A stretch of DNA of 64,000 nucleotides from Clostridium tetanomorphum (GCF_017873215.1 NZ_JAGGKA010000002.1:124001-188000); one strand, 5' to 3'. Counted from the stretch's first letter, positions 26,838 to 36,856 are shown. Program-made: numbers and translations. The notes: generated from the sequence alone by a model not told the origin.

Positions 26838-28040
26838 ATGAATATATTTATAGCGAGACAGCCTATTTTTAATAAAGACAAATCTGTAATATTTTATGAG
26901 TTATTGTATAGAAGTAATTTAAATAATTTTTGTGAAGAAATAGATGGAAATAAGGCTACTTATAAGGTGATAGCAGACAGTTTTTATTTAATAGGCATAC
27001 ATAATATTACAGCAGGAAAAAGAGCTCTTATAAATTTTACAGAAGATCTATTAAAAGAGGAAATAGGTACTATTCTTCCTAAAGAATTAGTTGCTATTGA
27101 AATACTTGAAACAGTTAAACCAACAAAAGAAATATTACAATGTTTGAAAAGGCTTAAAAACAAGGGATATGTCATAGCTTTAGATGATTTTGTGTTTCAT
27201 AAAAAATATCAAGAGTTTATAGAATTGACAGACATTATAAAGATAGATTTTAGGACTACTTTAGGCAAAGAAAGAAAAGAAGTAATAAAAAAAATAAGTA
27301 GAAAAGACATTAAGTTTTTAGCAGAAAAAATTGAATGTGAAGAAGAATTTAAAGAAGCAGTTTCATATGGTTATACTTATTTTCAAGGGTACTTTTTTTG
27401 TAAACCTTCTGTACTTAAGGCAAGGGATATTCCAGCAAATAAATTAGCACATATAAAAATAATGGAAAAGATAAATTTAAATGAATTAGATTTTGATGAT
27501 TTAGGAGAATTAATAAAAAGGGATGTATCCCTTTCGTATAAGCTTTTAAGAGCAGTAAATAACTCATACATGGGATTGAAAGGCAAAATAAGCTCCATAG
27601 AACAAGCTATGGGACTCTTTGGTATAAAAGAACTTTATAAATGGATAAATGTAGTATTGATAAGTAATATAGCTAAAGATAAACCAGATGAATTAATTAA
27701 AATAAGTATTATAAGAGCTAAATTTTGCGAAGAGATAAGCAAAAGAATTAAAGCTAATGTATGTGAATTTAATGCTTATATAACAGGACTATTATCTATG
27801 ATAGATGTAATTTTAGATATGCCAATGGAAAAGGCTTTAGAAAACTTAGCAGTGCCTAGTGAAGTAAAATATGCGCTTTTAGGTAATAAAAATTATTTAA
27901 GTGATATATTATGTTTAGTTTTAAGTTATGAAAATGGAGAATGGAAAAGTGTTTCTAAGAAAGCTAAAGAATTAAAGATATTAGAATGGGATATAGGGGA
28001 GTGTTACTTAAAAGCTATAAAATGGATATCAATTACATGA
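26838..28040 (+). CDS. EAL-HDOD signalling protein (YuxH-like), EAL probably inactive
   Basis: 400 residues. N-terminal EAL-like domain (1-200) starting MNIFIARQPIFNKDKSVIFYELLYRS, where the EAL motif is replaced by ELL; ALDDFVFHKKY and AEKIECEEEF are kept, but the site lacks the full metal set, so catalysis of cyclic di-GMP breakdown is unlikely. C-terminal HDOD domain (about 200-400) with LSYKLLRAVNNS and SSIEQAMGLFGIKEL. Such proteins act as regulatory adaptors in motility and c-di-GMP circuits. Confidence 0.9.
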   Translation: MNIFIARQPIFNKDKSVIFYELLYRSNLNNFCEEIDGNKATYKVIADSFYLIGIHNITAGKRALINFTEDLLKEEIGTILPKELVAIEILETVKPTKEILQCLKRLKNKGYVIALDDFVFHKKYQEFIELTDIIKIDFRTTLGKERKEVIKKISRKDIKFLAEKIECEEEFKEAVSYGYTYFQGYFFCKPSVLKARDIPANKLAHIKIMEKINLNELDFDDLGELIKRDVSLSYKLLRAVNNSYMGLKGKISSIEQAMGLFGIKELYKWINVVLISNIAKDKPDELIKISIIRAKFCEEISKRIKANVCEFNAYITGLLSMIDVILDMPMEKALENLAVPSEVKYALLGNKNYLSDILCLVLSYENGEWKSVSKKAKELKILEWDIGECYLKAIKWISIT

Positions 28041-28044
28041 AAAA

Positions 28045-28085
28045 CACCATGTAAAAATTTACAAAAATAGATTTTTACATAGTGA
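28045..28085. terminator. Hairpin between convergent genes
   Basis: ATGTAAAAAT / ATTTTTACAT with a 12-base loop, extended by CAC / GTG. AT-rich, can serve both directions. Confidence 0.6.
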
Positions 28086-28091
28086 TTTAGT

Positions 28092-28658
28092 TTATTTGAT
28101 AAATGCTTCTAATAATCCATTTAAAAATTCGATATTATCATCTTTTTCCTCTTTGTGGGATTCGATAAGGATGGGAATAGATAAAAGCAAGGTTTCTGAT
28201 AACCTTCTATTTATCCCTACATCATTTTTAAAATTAGTTTTTTTCTCTATAGGTGCTAAAGATACTTCAATATTTTTAGTGAGTCTTTCTTTAAATTCTA
28301 AAATTCTAGGATCTTTAGTTAAATCATTTATATTGTTATTTACTAGTTCTTTAGCAATTCCTTGTCTGCTTTCTATATTTTCATAAAGAGTAACCAAAGC
28401 CTTTCTAATTTTTTCTTTAGGCTCATAGGAAGAAGTTTTAATATCTTCAAGCTTTTTAAAAATTTCATTCCAACTTTTATTTAGTATACATATATATAGT
28501 TCTTTTTTATTTGGATAATAGTTATAAAGAGTACCTACAGCTATATTACATTTTTTAGCAATCAATTTCATATCTACTTTTTCATAACCATTTTCAGAAA
28601 ATAATTTCATGGAAATATTGAATATTGTATTATTTAAGTCCTTTATTATTTTAGGCAT
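28092..28658 (-). CDS. TetR family transcriptional regulator
   Basis: 188 residues. N-terminal TetR helix-turn-helix: MKLFSENGYEKVDMKLIAKKCNIAVGTLYNYYPNKKELY (about residues 17-55), then an all-helical ligand-binding domain. GGAGGAG precedes the ATG. A 6-6-6 palindrome overlaps its own -10 box, so it is probably self-repressed. It is divergent from manA, and may or may not control it. Target ligand unknown. Confidence 0.92.
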   Translation of the reverse strand: MPKIIKDLNNTIFNISMKLFSENGYEKVDMKLIAKKCNIAVGTLYNYYPNKKELYICILNKSWNEIFKKLEDIKTSSYEPKEKIRKALVTLYENIESRQGIAKELVNNNINDLTKDPRILEFKERLTKNIEVSLAPIEKKTNFKNDVGINRRLSETLLLSIPILIESHKEEKDDNIEFLNGLLEAFIK

Positions 28659-28677
28659 TATAAACTCCTCCTTATAT

Positions 28678-28721
28678 AATGAACCTTAATTCATTTTAGA
28701 ATAATAAATAAAATTTGTCAA
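28678..28721 (-). promoter_or_regulatory. tetR promoter with overlapping operator palindrome
   Basis: On the minus strand TTGACA (28721-28716), 17-base spacer, TAAAAT (28698-28693). The palindrome AATGAA-CCTTAA-TTCATT at 28678-28695 overlaps the -10 box and start point, the normal place for an autorepressor site. The -35 box also forms an inverted pair with TTGACA at 28740 on the other strand. Confidence 0.65.
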
Positions 28722-28772
28722 CAACTATTTGTTTAATTATTGACAAATTTAAAAAATTATATTGTATCCAAT

Positions 28773-28802
28773 TTGAACATAATTTAAGTGGTAGGATATA
28801 AT
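28773..28802 (+). promoter_or_regulatory. manA promoter
   Basis: TTGAAC, 18-base spacer, TATAAT, 48 bases before the manA start codon. Confidence 0.65.
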
Positions 28803-28849
28803 AATTGTATAGGTTAAAAAATTGTACTTTATAGAAAGGAGCGTAAAGA

Positions 28850-29884
28850 ATGTTTTATCCTTTAAAATTCAAACCTAATTATAAAGATTATCTTTGGGGA
28901 GGAAGAAATTTAGAAAAGCTGGGAAAAGTACTACCAGAGGGCATAGTAGCGGAAAGTTGGGAAGTATCCACTCATAGGGATGGAATAAGTATAATAGATA
29001 ACGGAAAATTTAAAGGTATGAAATTTAATGATTTTATAGAAGAATATAGATATGAAGCCTTAGGGAAGAAACAATTTAAAGAATTTCCTTTAATTATAAA
29101 ATTTATAGATGCTAATAATAAGCTTTCTGTACAAGTACACCCAAATGATAGTTATGCATTTTACCATGAGAATGGCCAGCAGGGTAAAAATGAAATGTGG
29201 TATATTTTAGATGCAAAACCTGGAGCCAAACTTATTTATGATTTAAAACAAGGGATAGACAAGGAAAGTTTTTTAAAATCAGTTAAACAGGATAGAATAG
29301 AACAGTGTTTAAAATATATAGAGGTAAAAAAAGGAGATATAATAAATATATCTGCAGGAGTAGTACATGCTATAGGAGAAGGAATACTTTTAGCAGAAAT
29401 ACAGCAAAACTCTAATTTAACATACAGAATTTATGATTATAATAGAATTGATAAAAATGGTAATAAAAGAGATCTACATATAGATAAAGCATTAGAAGTA
29501 ATAGATTTTAACGCTAAAGAAAGACAAGAAAAATACAAAGGTTTACAAATAAAGGAAAAGGATTTCATGGTTACTTACATTGCTTTAAGTAAATATTTTT
29601 CATTAGAACTTTATGAAGGCAATGGCAAAATGGAATTTAAAAATAATGAAGGAATATTTTCAGTTTATACTTTTTTAGAAGGAGAAGGCCAAATAGAATA
29701 TGGTAAAGAGTTTTTAAAATTTAAAGCAGGGGAATCAATATTTATACCAGCAGCTTTAAAAGAATATAGCCTTTTAGGAAATTTTAAAACTTTAAAAAGC
29801 TATATTATAGATGATGAGGAAATAAATAAAAAAAAATCATATTTAAAAAATAGAGGATATTCACTAGAAGAAATTATATTATAA
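28850..29884 (+). CDS. manA: Mannose-6-phosphate isomerase, type I
   Basis: 344 residues, cupin metalloenzyme that interconverts mannose 6-phosphate and fructose 6-phosphate. Zinc ligands are visible as Gln95 and His97 (QVHPND), Glu115 (NEMWY) and His173 (GVVHAIG). Early YLWGGR and the AESWEVS block are family signatures. AAAGGAG lies 7 bases before the ATG. Likely supplies mannose units for glycans or feeds mannose to glycolysis. Confidence 0.93.
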   Translation: MFYPLKFKPNYKDYLWGGRNLEKLGKVLPEGIVAESWEVSTHRDGISIIDNGKFKGMKFNDFIEEYRYEALGKKQFKEFPLIIKFIDANNKLSVQVHPNDSYAFYHENGQQGKNEMWYILDAKPGAKLIYDLKQGIDKESFLKSVKQDRIEQCLKYIEVKKGDIINISAGVVHAIGEGILLAEIQQNSNLTYRIYDYNRIDKNGNKRDLHIDKALEVIDFNAKERQEKYKGLQIKEKDFMVTYIALSKYFSLELYEGNGKMEFKNNEGIFSVYTFLEGEGQIEYGKEFLKFKAGESIFIPAALKEYSLLGNFKTLKSYIIDDEEINKKKSYLKNRGYSLEEIIL

Positions 29885-29921
29885 TTACATGAAATTTAAT
29901 TTTTAAAGTTGAGGGATGCAT

Positions 29922-30491
29922 ATGATAAAAAATTTTTTTACCAATTCCATGAATATAGCTAAAGAAATATGCAAGATAAAAGTAAAGAATGGGGATATAG
30001 TTGTAGATGCTACTATGGGTAATGGTAATGATACTTTGTTCTTAGCAGAATTAGTAGGAAATGAAGGTAAGGTGTATTCTTTTGATATTCAAAATATTGC
30101 CTTGGAAAATACAGAAAAGAAACTTAAAGAAATGAATATGGAAAATAGAGTTAAAGTGATACTAGATGGCCATGAGAATTTAGACAAGTATATACAGGGA
30201 AAGATAAAACTTGTCATATTTAATTTAGGATATTTACCTAATGCCTGCCATGAAGTAACAACAAAAAGTGAAACAACTTTATTAGCAATAAAGAAGTCTT
30301 TAAATATATTAGAAAAACATGGAATTGTTATTTTAGTTATATACCATGGACATGAGGAGGGAAAGAGAGAAAAGAAAGCTATAGAAGAATTTACATCATG
30401 TTTAAATCAAAAAGAATTTAACGTAGCTAAACTTTCTTTTACTAATCAAATAAATAATCCTCCAGAGCTAATATGTATAGAAAAAAGGTAA
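29922..30491 (+). CDS. Class I SAM-dependent methyltransferase (YtqB-like)
   Basis: 189 residues from the ATG at 29922 (GAGGGA 6 bases upstream). SAM-binding motif I VVDATMGNGNDTLFLAE, acidic loop SFDIQ, and motif IV-like FNLGYLP, followed by YHGHEEGKREK, which match the small rRNA/tRNA methyltransferase group PF06962 (YtqB). The nucleic-acid target is inferred. Confidence 0.88.
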   Translation: MIKNFFTNSMNIAKEICKIKVKNGDIVVDATMGNGNDTLFLAELVGNEGKVYSFDIQNIALENTEKKLKEMNMENRVKVILDGHENLDKYIQGKIKLVIFNLGYLPNACHEVTTKSETTLLAIKKSLNILEKHGIVILVIYHGHEEGKREKKAIEEFTSCLNQKEFNVAKLSFTNQINNPPELICIEKR

Positions 30492-30514
30492 GTAAAAAAT
30501 TCTACAAAAAAGAT

Positions 30515-30540
30515 AAAAGACGGTGTAACACCGTCTTTTA
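30515..30540 (+). terminator. Terminator after the methyltransferase gene
   Basis: AAAAGACGGTG / CACCGTCTTTT with a 3-base loop; short T run at the end. Confidence 0.8.
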
Positions 30541-30597
30541 AGGGGCTATCATTTATAAGCAAAGGAGAAGAAATATAAAATTGAGGGTAGAAAGTGA

Positions 30598-31101
30598 TTA
30601 GGAATTTTTACCACAACAATTTTTATACTTCTTACCACTACCACAAGGACATAATTCATTTCTGCCTATTCTTGTAGGAGCTACTATAGTTTTCGTATCT
30701 CCGTAGGCAATCTTTAACTCCGTTATCTTTTCTTTTCCAAAAATAAGATTCCATTCAGGTAAATTATATAAATAATCTGTATTAGATTGGAGCATTTCAA
30801 TATATAATTTTTCAAAATCTATATGTAATTCTATTTCAGAGTCTTCAGTCAAACTTTCTAGTTCTAAAGGTTGCTTTAAAGAAGTGTTTATTCCATCAAG
30901 AAACCCCATGAAGGAAACAGATGAAACATTAAAACTTTTTGCTAAATCCTTTAATTTTCCCTTTGTAGTATCTTTATAATTTTTAAGTATGTTAGGTATA
31001 ATTTTTTCTTCTACGGAACCTAACTCCTTCCAAAATTCTTCTTCGCCTTCAGTTTGCACGAAAAATACAACTAACTTTTTCCATTCATTGTATAAGCTCA
31101 T
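30598..31101 (-). CDS. SEC-C motif protein
   Basis: 167 residues. A helical N-terminal region of unknown function is followed by a C-terminal zinc-binding SEC-C motif ([19 protein letters not shown]) as in SecA and YecA-like proteins. AAAAGGAG precedes the ATG. The zinc motif usually mediates protein or ribosome/translocase contact. Confidence 0.88.
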   Translation of the reverse strand: MSLYNEWKKLVVFFVQTEGEEEFWKELGSVEEKIIPNILKNYKDTTKGKLKDLAKSFNVSSVSFMGFLDGINTSLKQPLELESLTEDSEIELHIDFEKLYIEMLQSNTDYLYNLPEWNLIFGKEKITELKIAYGDTKTIVAPTRIGRNELCPCGSGKKYKNCCGKNS

Positions 31102-31336
31102 ATCCTATTCTCCTTTTACTAAGTATAGTTCCACGCCTTATTATATAAAAAGTTCTGTGGATTTTCAACTTATATTTCTATTAAAGGATCTGCACCAAAA
31201 ATTAAACTATAAAACTAGTTTAGCATAATATTAAAAAAAATCAATAAATAAAAATAAAAAAGCTATGATATAATGTAAATTGCAAGAAAAATGTGGAAGG
31301 AAGGTGTAGGTCATAGATAAAAAAAACATAGTAGAA

Positions 31337-32341
31337 ATGAACGTTGGAAAGGCATTGGGAATAATAGGAGTGGTAATTATTCATATATCTGCATTTTCTT
31401 TAGGAAGCAGTAAAGAAGGAAGTTTTATCTATATATTATCTTTAATTATAAATCAATTATCAAGATTTTCCGTGCCCTTATTTGTATTTTTTTCAGGTTT
31501 GGGTTTAGCGTTAAGTTATAAAAGAGAAAAAGGATATCTATATTTTTTAAGAAGAAGATTAGGAAAAGTATTACCACTTTATATATTTTGGGGCATAGTA
31601 TATTTATTGATAATTAATAAAAATTATGATTTTAACTCTTGGTGGGAAGCTTTTATGAAAGGCGATAAAATTTTCTATCATTTGTACTTTATGTCTATGA
31701 TAATTAAACTATATATAATTTTTCCTATATTATATTTATGTTTTAAAAATATTTTAGGAGTATTTATATCATTAATTATATCTGGAGGTATTATTACTAC
31801 TGGACATTATTTTAACATGCCTAATTTAACTTTAGATTTTTTTTCAAAGAGAAATATTCTATTTTGGTTATTTTATTTTATTTTGGGAATATATTTAAGT
31901 GGAAATATAGCAAATTATATAAAATCAATGAAAAAGCATAAAAAACTTTTTGACTTCATATTATTAGTATGTATAATATGTATATTGTGGGAAACTTTTC
32001 ACAGTATTAAAATAGGTAAAAGTATGGATTATTCTACAACATTTATAAGACCTTCCATAATTATATATTCTATAATAGTTACAGCTTTTTTATTTAGTAG
32101 AAGTTTTAGCCAAAAAACCCTTAAGGTTTTAAGAAAGATTTCGAATAACTCCTATGTGGTGTATTTAGCCCACCCTTTAGTACTATATTATTACATAATT
32201 TTGTTTAAACATTTTAAATGGAGCATAGCTAGTATTGGTTTTATTACTGGAGCATTATGCTTATGTATTTTTTTACCTATGATATTTGGATATATAAGGC
32301 TAACATTTAAAATTATGATTAATAATGAAAAAAACATATGA
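31337..32341 (+). CDS. Acyltransferase 3 family membrane protein
   Basis: 334 residues, about ten membrane segments, matching the Acyl_transf_3 family (PF01757), which O-acylates surface glycans or similar targets. Catalytic histidine region VVIIHISAF near residue 17 and the RRLGKVLPLYIFW block are typical. Start is uncertain: the ATG at 31337 has no good binding site, while an in-frame ATA at 31313 sits 6 bases after GGAAGGTG and would give MDKKNIVEMNVGKALG, a normal family N-terminus. Either a rare ATA start or a mutated ATG is possible. Confidence 0.85.
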   Translation: MNVGKALGIIGVVIIHISAFSLGSSKEGSFIYILSLIINQLSRFSVPLFVFFSGLGLALSYKREKGYLYFLRRRLGKVLPLYIFWGIVYLLIINKNYDFNSWWEAFMKGDKIFYHLYFMSMIIKLYIIFPILYLCFKNILGVFISLIISGGIITTGHYFNMPNLTLDFFSKRNILFWLFYFILGIYLSGNIANYIKSMKKHKKLFDFILLVCIICILWETFHSIKIGKSMDYSTTFIRPSIIIYSIIVTAFLFSRSFSQKTLKVLRKISNNSYVVYLAHPLVLYYYIILFKHFKWSIASIGFITGALCLCIFLPMIFGYIRLTFKIMINNEKNI

Positions 32342-32858
32342 ATTTTAACAATATAATAAAATAATAAAAAAATTCTATTTTTTTAAAAATTAATCTTAAG
32401 AATTAGAAGGATTTATGGGGGTTATGTAGAATAATAAAGCTATGCAGTAAATATGAGTAAAATAGTATATAATACAATGGTATTCTTGGATATAATTTCT
32501 AAGGAAAAAAGTATAGAAAAATTACATATGTTGTTGTATAATAGTATTCGAGGTTAAAAATACTAATGTGTGAGATGTTTTCACTATGATGAAAAATATG
32601 GATTACATAAAATATATCCGGATATTGACACAATAAAATCCAAAAATATTTTCTACAACTATAGAAAATACTATATTTTTATGTTATAATTACCCTTAAG
32701 TTTAAAATTGGGCATCTTATGAATAATAATGTTTATAAACATAAATAATCATAGTGCACCGTTTTAAACCACAAAATCGTTATAAATTTATAATTATATA
32801 AATAAAATTTATATACATTAATTATTTAATTTCACTTAAATGAGGAGGTTATCATAAT
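32342..32858 (+). promoter_or_regulatory. Long upstream region and leader of the S-layer gene
   Basis: 517 bases without a supported gene. A promoter with TATAAT at 32685-32690 and a weak -35 (TAGAAA, 17-base spacer) would give a 5' leader of about 165 bases, as is common for S-layer mRNAs. A second candidate -35 TTGACA is at 32625. GAGGAGG lies at 32842-32848, 10 bases before the start. Two small frames (32477-32557 and 32570-32689) are seen but not supported as genes. Confidence 0.5.
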
Positions 32859-35800
32859 ATGAGTAAAAGAAGCCACAAGGCACTAGCAAGTGCTACAGTT
32901 ATGAGCTTAATTTTAACATCAACTTTAACTGCTACTAATGTACAAGCAGCAGCTGAAGTAACAAGAATGCCAGGAGCTGACAGATTTGCAACAGCTCAGG
33001 AAGTTGCTACACAGGCATTCGGAAAGGCTGAAAATGTAGTTTTAGTTAATGGATTAGGATATGCAGACGCAGTTTCTGCTACACCATTTGCAAAAGCAAT
33101 AAATGCACCAATCCTTTTAACTGATGCTTCAAACAAACCATCAGCAGATTTATTAGCTACATTAACTAAGTTAGAAGCTAAAAATATATATATTGTTGGT
33201 GGAACTGGTGTTGTAACAGAAGCTATGCAAAGCGAATTAGCTAAAACTTACAAAGTAGAAAGAATAGCAGGAGATGCTAAAGATGGAAGATACGGTACAA
33301 ACGCAGCAGTTGCTAAAAAAGTTTTAGAATCAACTAAAGCAACTAATGCAGTACTTGTAAGTGCTGAAGGATATGCAGATGCACTATCAGTAGCATCAAT
33401 AGCAGCAACTAAAGGAATGCCAGTATTATTTGGAAACAGAAATGAAGTTCCTGAAGTTGTAAAGAACATCGCTAAAGACTTAAAAGTAATGGCAGTAGGT
33501 GGAGACGTTGTTTTACCTGAATCAGTTCTTTCACAAGTTAAAGCTGAAAGAATTGCTAAGGGAGCAGACAGATTTGAAACTAACTTAAAAGTTTTAGGTC
33601 ATTTTAAAGCAGATTTAAAATTCGATAATATATATGTTGCAGCAGGTGGAGATGACAATAAGTCAAAATTTGCTGACGCTTTAGTTGCATCAGCAGCAGC
33701 AGCTAAAAATGGTGCTCCAGTTGTATTAAATGGATTAGGAGCTAACTCAACAAGAGTAAGTGAAGCTAACAAATTCATAAAAGACAATATGGGAGATAGC
33801 ACTAAGGTTACTATCGTTGGTGGAGAAGCTTCAGTAAGCAAAGCTATAGAAGATGAATTAAGAGGTAAAAAAGATTCAGATGGTAAAGCAGAAGTTAGCA
33901 GCATTGAAGCACTTAACTTAAATCAAGTTAAGATTGTATTTGCTGGTAAAGTAGATTCAGATTCAGCAGAAGATGTTTCAAACTATGAAGTAGATGGAAA
34001 TCAATTAACTAAATATGATAAAGATAAATCATACAGAGACACAGATGCAATTGCAGTGCTTCAGGATGATGATAGAACAGTTATATTAACTTTAGCTAAA
34101 TCACAAGAACAACAAGATGAAACAACAGTTAAAGTTAGAAAAGGTGTTTTATCAGAAGATAAAGTTAAAACTGTAAAAGAATACGAAAAAGATGTTACTT
34201 TCAAAGACCTAGTTAACCCAACAGTTAAAAAGGTTGAAGTAAGAGGTAACAGCAAGCTAATAGTTGAATTCTCAGAAGCTGTATTTGTAAAAGATGCAAT
34301 TGATGAACATGATGCAGCTGACAAATTAGCAGATGAATTAGAAATAAATGGCCAGACAGTTAAGAGCGTAGGTGCTGACTATGATTTAAGTAAAGCTAAA
34401 GATACTTTAATATTTGAAAAGGGAGCGTATGTAAATAAAGTAGAATACTACTTTGCATCATCTCTTGATACAGGAACAAATAAACTTAAAGTTCCAGATG
34501 GAGAAAAGGGAGAAATTCTTTGTGATGCAGCTGGATTTAAAGTTCAAGAAGTAACTAAAGAATTTAAAGTAGATGATGTAACTTCAAAACCAAGAGTTAA
34601 GAAGATTACTGGTGGAACTGATGGAAAAATCTACATCGACTTCGATAGAGCAATGGATGCAGAAACAGCTGTAGAAAAATCAAACTACAAGCTAAATGAT
34701 CATACATTACCAAGTGATGCAAAAATAGAATTGAAAAAAGATGATACTCAAGTTAAGATAACTGGAGTAGGCGGAGATATAAAGACTGGTTCTAATACTG
34801 TAGAAATAAGCGATAATGTAAGAGATGCTTATGGAAACAAAGTAGCAGAAGATACAAGAGAAAACTTCAAAGCTGAAAAAGACGATACTAAGCCAAAGGT
34901 TGCAAGTATAACTTCAATAGATGCTGAAACTATAAGAGTAAGATTTACTGAAGATGTTAGATATACTCATGCAACAAATACAAAGAACTATGAATTAAAG
35001 GATTCAAGTGGAACAGATATTAGTAGCGATATTAAAGAAGTAAAAGCTGCTAATGGAACAGATGATGATACAGATGTATATGATATCAAATTAAAAGATG
35101 AAAAGAACTTAAGTTCAAAGAAATATACATTAAAGATTAAAAACATTGCTGATACTTCAGACAATATAATGGATGATTATGAAGGTCAATTAAATGGTGA
35201 AGACGATGTTGCACCAAAGGTTGATGGAGCAAGAAGAGATGGAAAGAAAATAGTTATCCAGTTCTCAGAAGAAATGGATTCATCTTCAGTTAAAAAAGCT
35301 GCAAACTACAGATATATAGATAAAGAAAATAAAGTAAAAGAACTTCCATCAAAGACAGATATTAAATTAGCTTCAGACAGTAAGACAGTTACAATAGAAT
35401 TTAAGGATTCTTATGAAGCAGAAGATCAGATTAAAGGAATAATCGTAAAATCTGATGTTAAAGACTTAGCTGGAAACAACATGGAAGCTGATTACCAAGA
35501 TAGAAACATGAATAGTGATCTTGCTATAAAAGTGTTAGATTCATCAATTAAGATGAGTGAACCATCAAGTGATGTTGAAGTAGAAATGCAATTTACTGCA
35601 GCTGTTAAAAAACCAGTTAAGAATAAGTTCTTATTCTACAAAGATGGAAATAGCAGTGATTATGTAATAGCAGATACTGTTAGACCTTCAGGAGATAAAT
35701 TAATCTTCAAATTCAAGGATGGCGAAGATAATAATAAGTTTGTAAAAGAAGCAGGTGCTGACTTAAAGATTAGATTTGATAAGGACGCTGCTGAAAATGA

Positions 35801-36812
35801 AGCTGGACAAAGCATACAGGCAAATGATGTAAAATTATATGACAATTTAATTAAGCCAGAACTTGATATTGATGAAAAGAACGGATATGTAGATAACTGG
35901 GGATTTGATGAAACTAACAACACAGTTACAATCAAATTTGACACTCAACTAGATCCAACTATGGTTGGAGCTTATACAGATGACTTTAACTTTATAAGTG
36001 ATAAAAACAGTAAGCTTGAAGTTAAGTCAGTAAAAATAGTTAACGGAACTTACTTAGTTTACACTATGGAATCAAGCACTCCTGTTAAAGGAAGCGATAA
36101 GATTACTGTGACAGCTATTAAAGATAAAGTAACTATTAGAACTAAGAAAGATAGAGCTGGTAACACTCAGCCATATGAACCATCAAGTAAAGATACTAAC
36201 GGAAGAAAAGTTAATAGAAAAAACTTTAATGTTGAAGAAAATACTGAATATGCAAAGAAATTAGCTGATGCTAAAGCAGCAGTATCTAAAGCTGAAAGTA
36301 GCAGAAAGCAAGCTGATGTAGATGCTGCTAGAGAATTAGTTAAAGGCTTAAAAGATTCAGATAGAGAAGATTTAACTAAGAGATTAGATAGTATAAAAGT
36401 TATTAGCAATGGCTTTACAGTAGAAACAAAAGCAGGTGCAGTAGTAGGAACAACTATAGTTATGGTTAAAGATGTAGATGCTGCAAAATATGATGTATTT
36501 GTTGATGGACAGGAAGCAAGACTTGTAGATGGAACATTTGTAGTAACAATTAACAAAACATTAACTACTGCAGAAGCTGAAAAATTAGTTCAGTTAAAAG
36601 AAAAATCAACTACACCAGTTGAAAACTTCACAGTAGAAACAAAACCAGGTGCAGTAGTAGGAACAACTATAGTTATGGTTAAAGGTGTTGATGCATCAAA
36701 AACTGTAACAGTAGATGGCGAAGCTACAAGAAACGTAAATGGAACATTTGTAGTAACTATTAACAAGACTTTAACAGCTGATGAAGCTAAAGCTCTTGTA
36801 GTTATAAAATAG
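32859..36812 (+). CDS. slpA: S-layer protein with three CWB2 repeats
   Basis: 1,317 residues. Signal peptide of about 31 residues ending in NVQAAA. Three cell-wall-binding type 2 (CWB2, PF04122) repeats at about 36-125, 135-225 and 231-335, each opening with R(M/I)xGxDR(F/Y) or RIAKGADRF; these anchor the protein to secondary wall polymers. A long array of SbsA/Ig-like domains follows (about 345-1180), then two copies of a 60-residue C-terminal module (FTVET...GTTIVMVK...GTFVVTINKTLT). Codon use is of a highly expressed gene and the leader is long. It resembles the major SlpA of C. tetani. Variable body with conserved anchor is typical for this family. Confidence 0.93.
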   Translation: MSKRSHKALASATVMSLILTSTLTATNVQAAAEVTRMPGADRFATAQEVATQAFGKAENVVLVNGLGYADAVSATPFAKAINAPILLTDASNKPSADLLATLTKLEAKNIYIVGGTGVVTEAMQSELAKTYKVERIAGDAKDGRYGTNAAVAKKVLESTKATNAVLVSAEGYADALSVASIAATKGMPVLFGNRNEVPEVVKNIAKDLKVMAVGGDVVLPESVLSQVKAERIAKGADRFETNLKVLGHFKADLKFDNIYVAAGGDDNKSKFADALVASAAAAKNGAPVVLNGLGANSTRVSEANKFIKDNMGDSTKVTIVGGEASVSKAIEDELRGKKDSDGKAEVSSIEALNLNQVKIVFAGKVDSDSAEDVSNYEVDGNQLTKYDKDKSYRDTDAIAVLQDDDRTVILTLAKSQEQQDETTVKVRKGVLSEDKVKTVKEYEKDVTFKDLVNPTVKKVEVRGNSKLIVEFSEAVFVKDAIDEHDAADKLADELEINGQTVKSVGADYDLSKAKDTLIFEKGAYVNKVEYYFASSLDTGTNKLKVPDGEKGEILCDAAGFKVQEVTKEFKVDDVTSKPRVKKITGGTDGKIYIDFDRAMDAETAVEKSNYKLNDHTLPSDAKIELKKDDTQVKITGVGGDIKTGSNTVEISDNVRDAYGNKVAEDTRENFKAEKDDTKPKVASITSIDAETIRVRFTEDVRYTHATNTKNYELKDSSGTDISSDIKEVKAANGTDDDTDVYDIKLKDEKNLSSKKYTLKIKNIADTSDNIMDDYEGQLNGEDDVAPKVDGARRDGKKIVIQFSEEMDSSSVKKAANYRYIDKENKVKELPSKTDIKLASDSKTVTIEFKDSYEAEDQIKGIIVKSDVKDLAGNNMEADYQDRNMNSDLAIKVLDSSIKMSEPSSDVEVEMQFTAAVKKPVKNKFLFYKDGNSSDYVIADTVRPSGDKLIFKFKDGEDNNKFVKEAGADLKIRFDKDAAENEAGQSIQANDVKLYDNLIKPELDIDEKNGYVDNWGFDETNNTVTIKFDTQLDPTMVGAYTDDFNFISDKNSKLEVKSVKIVNGTYLVYTMESSTPVKGSDKITVTAIKDKVTIRTKKDRAGNTQPYEPSSKDTNGRKVNRKNFNVEENTEYAKKLADAKAAVSKAESSRKQADVDAARELVKGLKDSDREDLTKRLDSIKVISNGFTVETKAGAVVGTTIVMVKDVDAAKYDVFVDGQEARLVDGTFVVTINKTLTTAEAEKLVQLKEKSTTPVENFTVETKPGAVVGTTIVMVKGVDASKTVTVDGEATRNVNGTFVVTINKTLTADEAKALVVIK
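36411..36809 (+). repeat. Two C-terminal module repeats in slpA
   Basis: Direct repeat with a period of 213 bases (copies start at about 36414 and 36627). Over 45 bases from the GTAGAAACA start they are almost identical; later parts diverge. The same module occurs at the C-terminus of the secreted protein encoded at 50835-51716. Confidence 0.85.
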
Positions 36813-36830
36813 TTTTAGAGTTAAATTTAT

Positions 36831-36856
36831 GATAGGGGTCTGTATAGACCCTTATC
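36831..36856 (+). terminator. Hairpin after slpA
   Basis: GATAGGGGTCT / AGACCCTTATC with a 4-base loop. No T run, so partial readthrough into the next gene is possible. Confidence 0.55.

Noticed and set aside
32477-32689. Two small frames (26 and 39 codons) upstream of slpA, possible remnant of a lost gene
   Set aside because: No ribosome binding sites, no recognised family, and the second overlaps the likely slpA promoter; not enough to call a gene.
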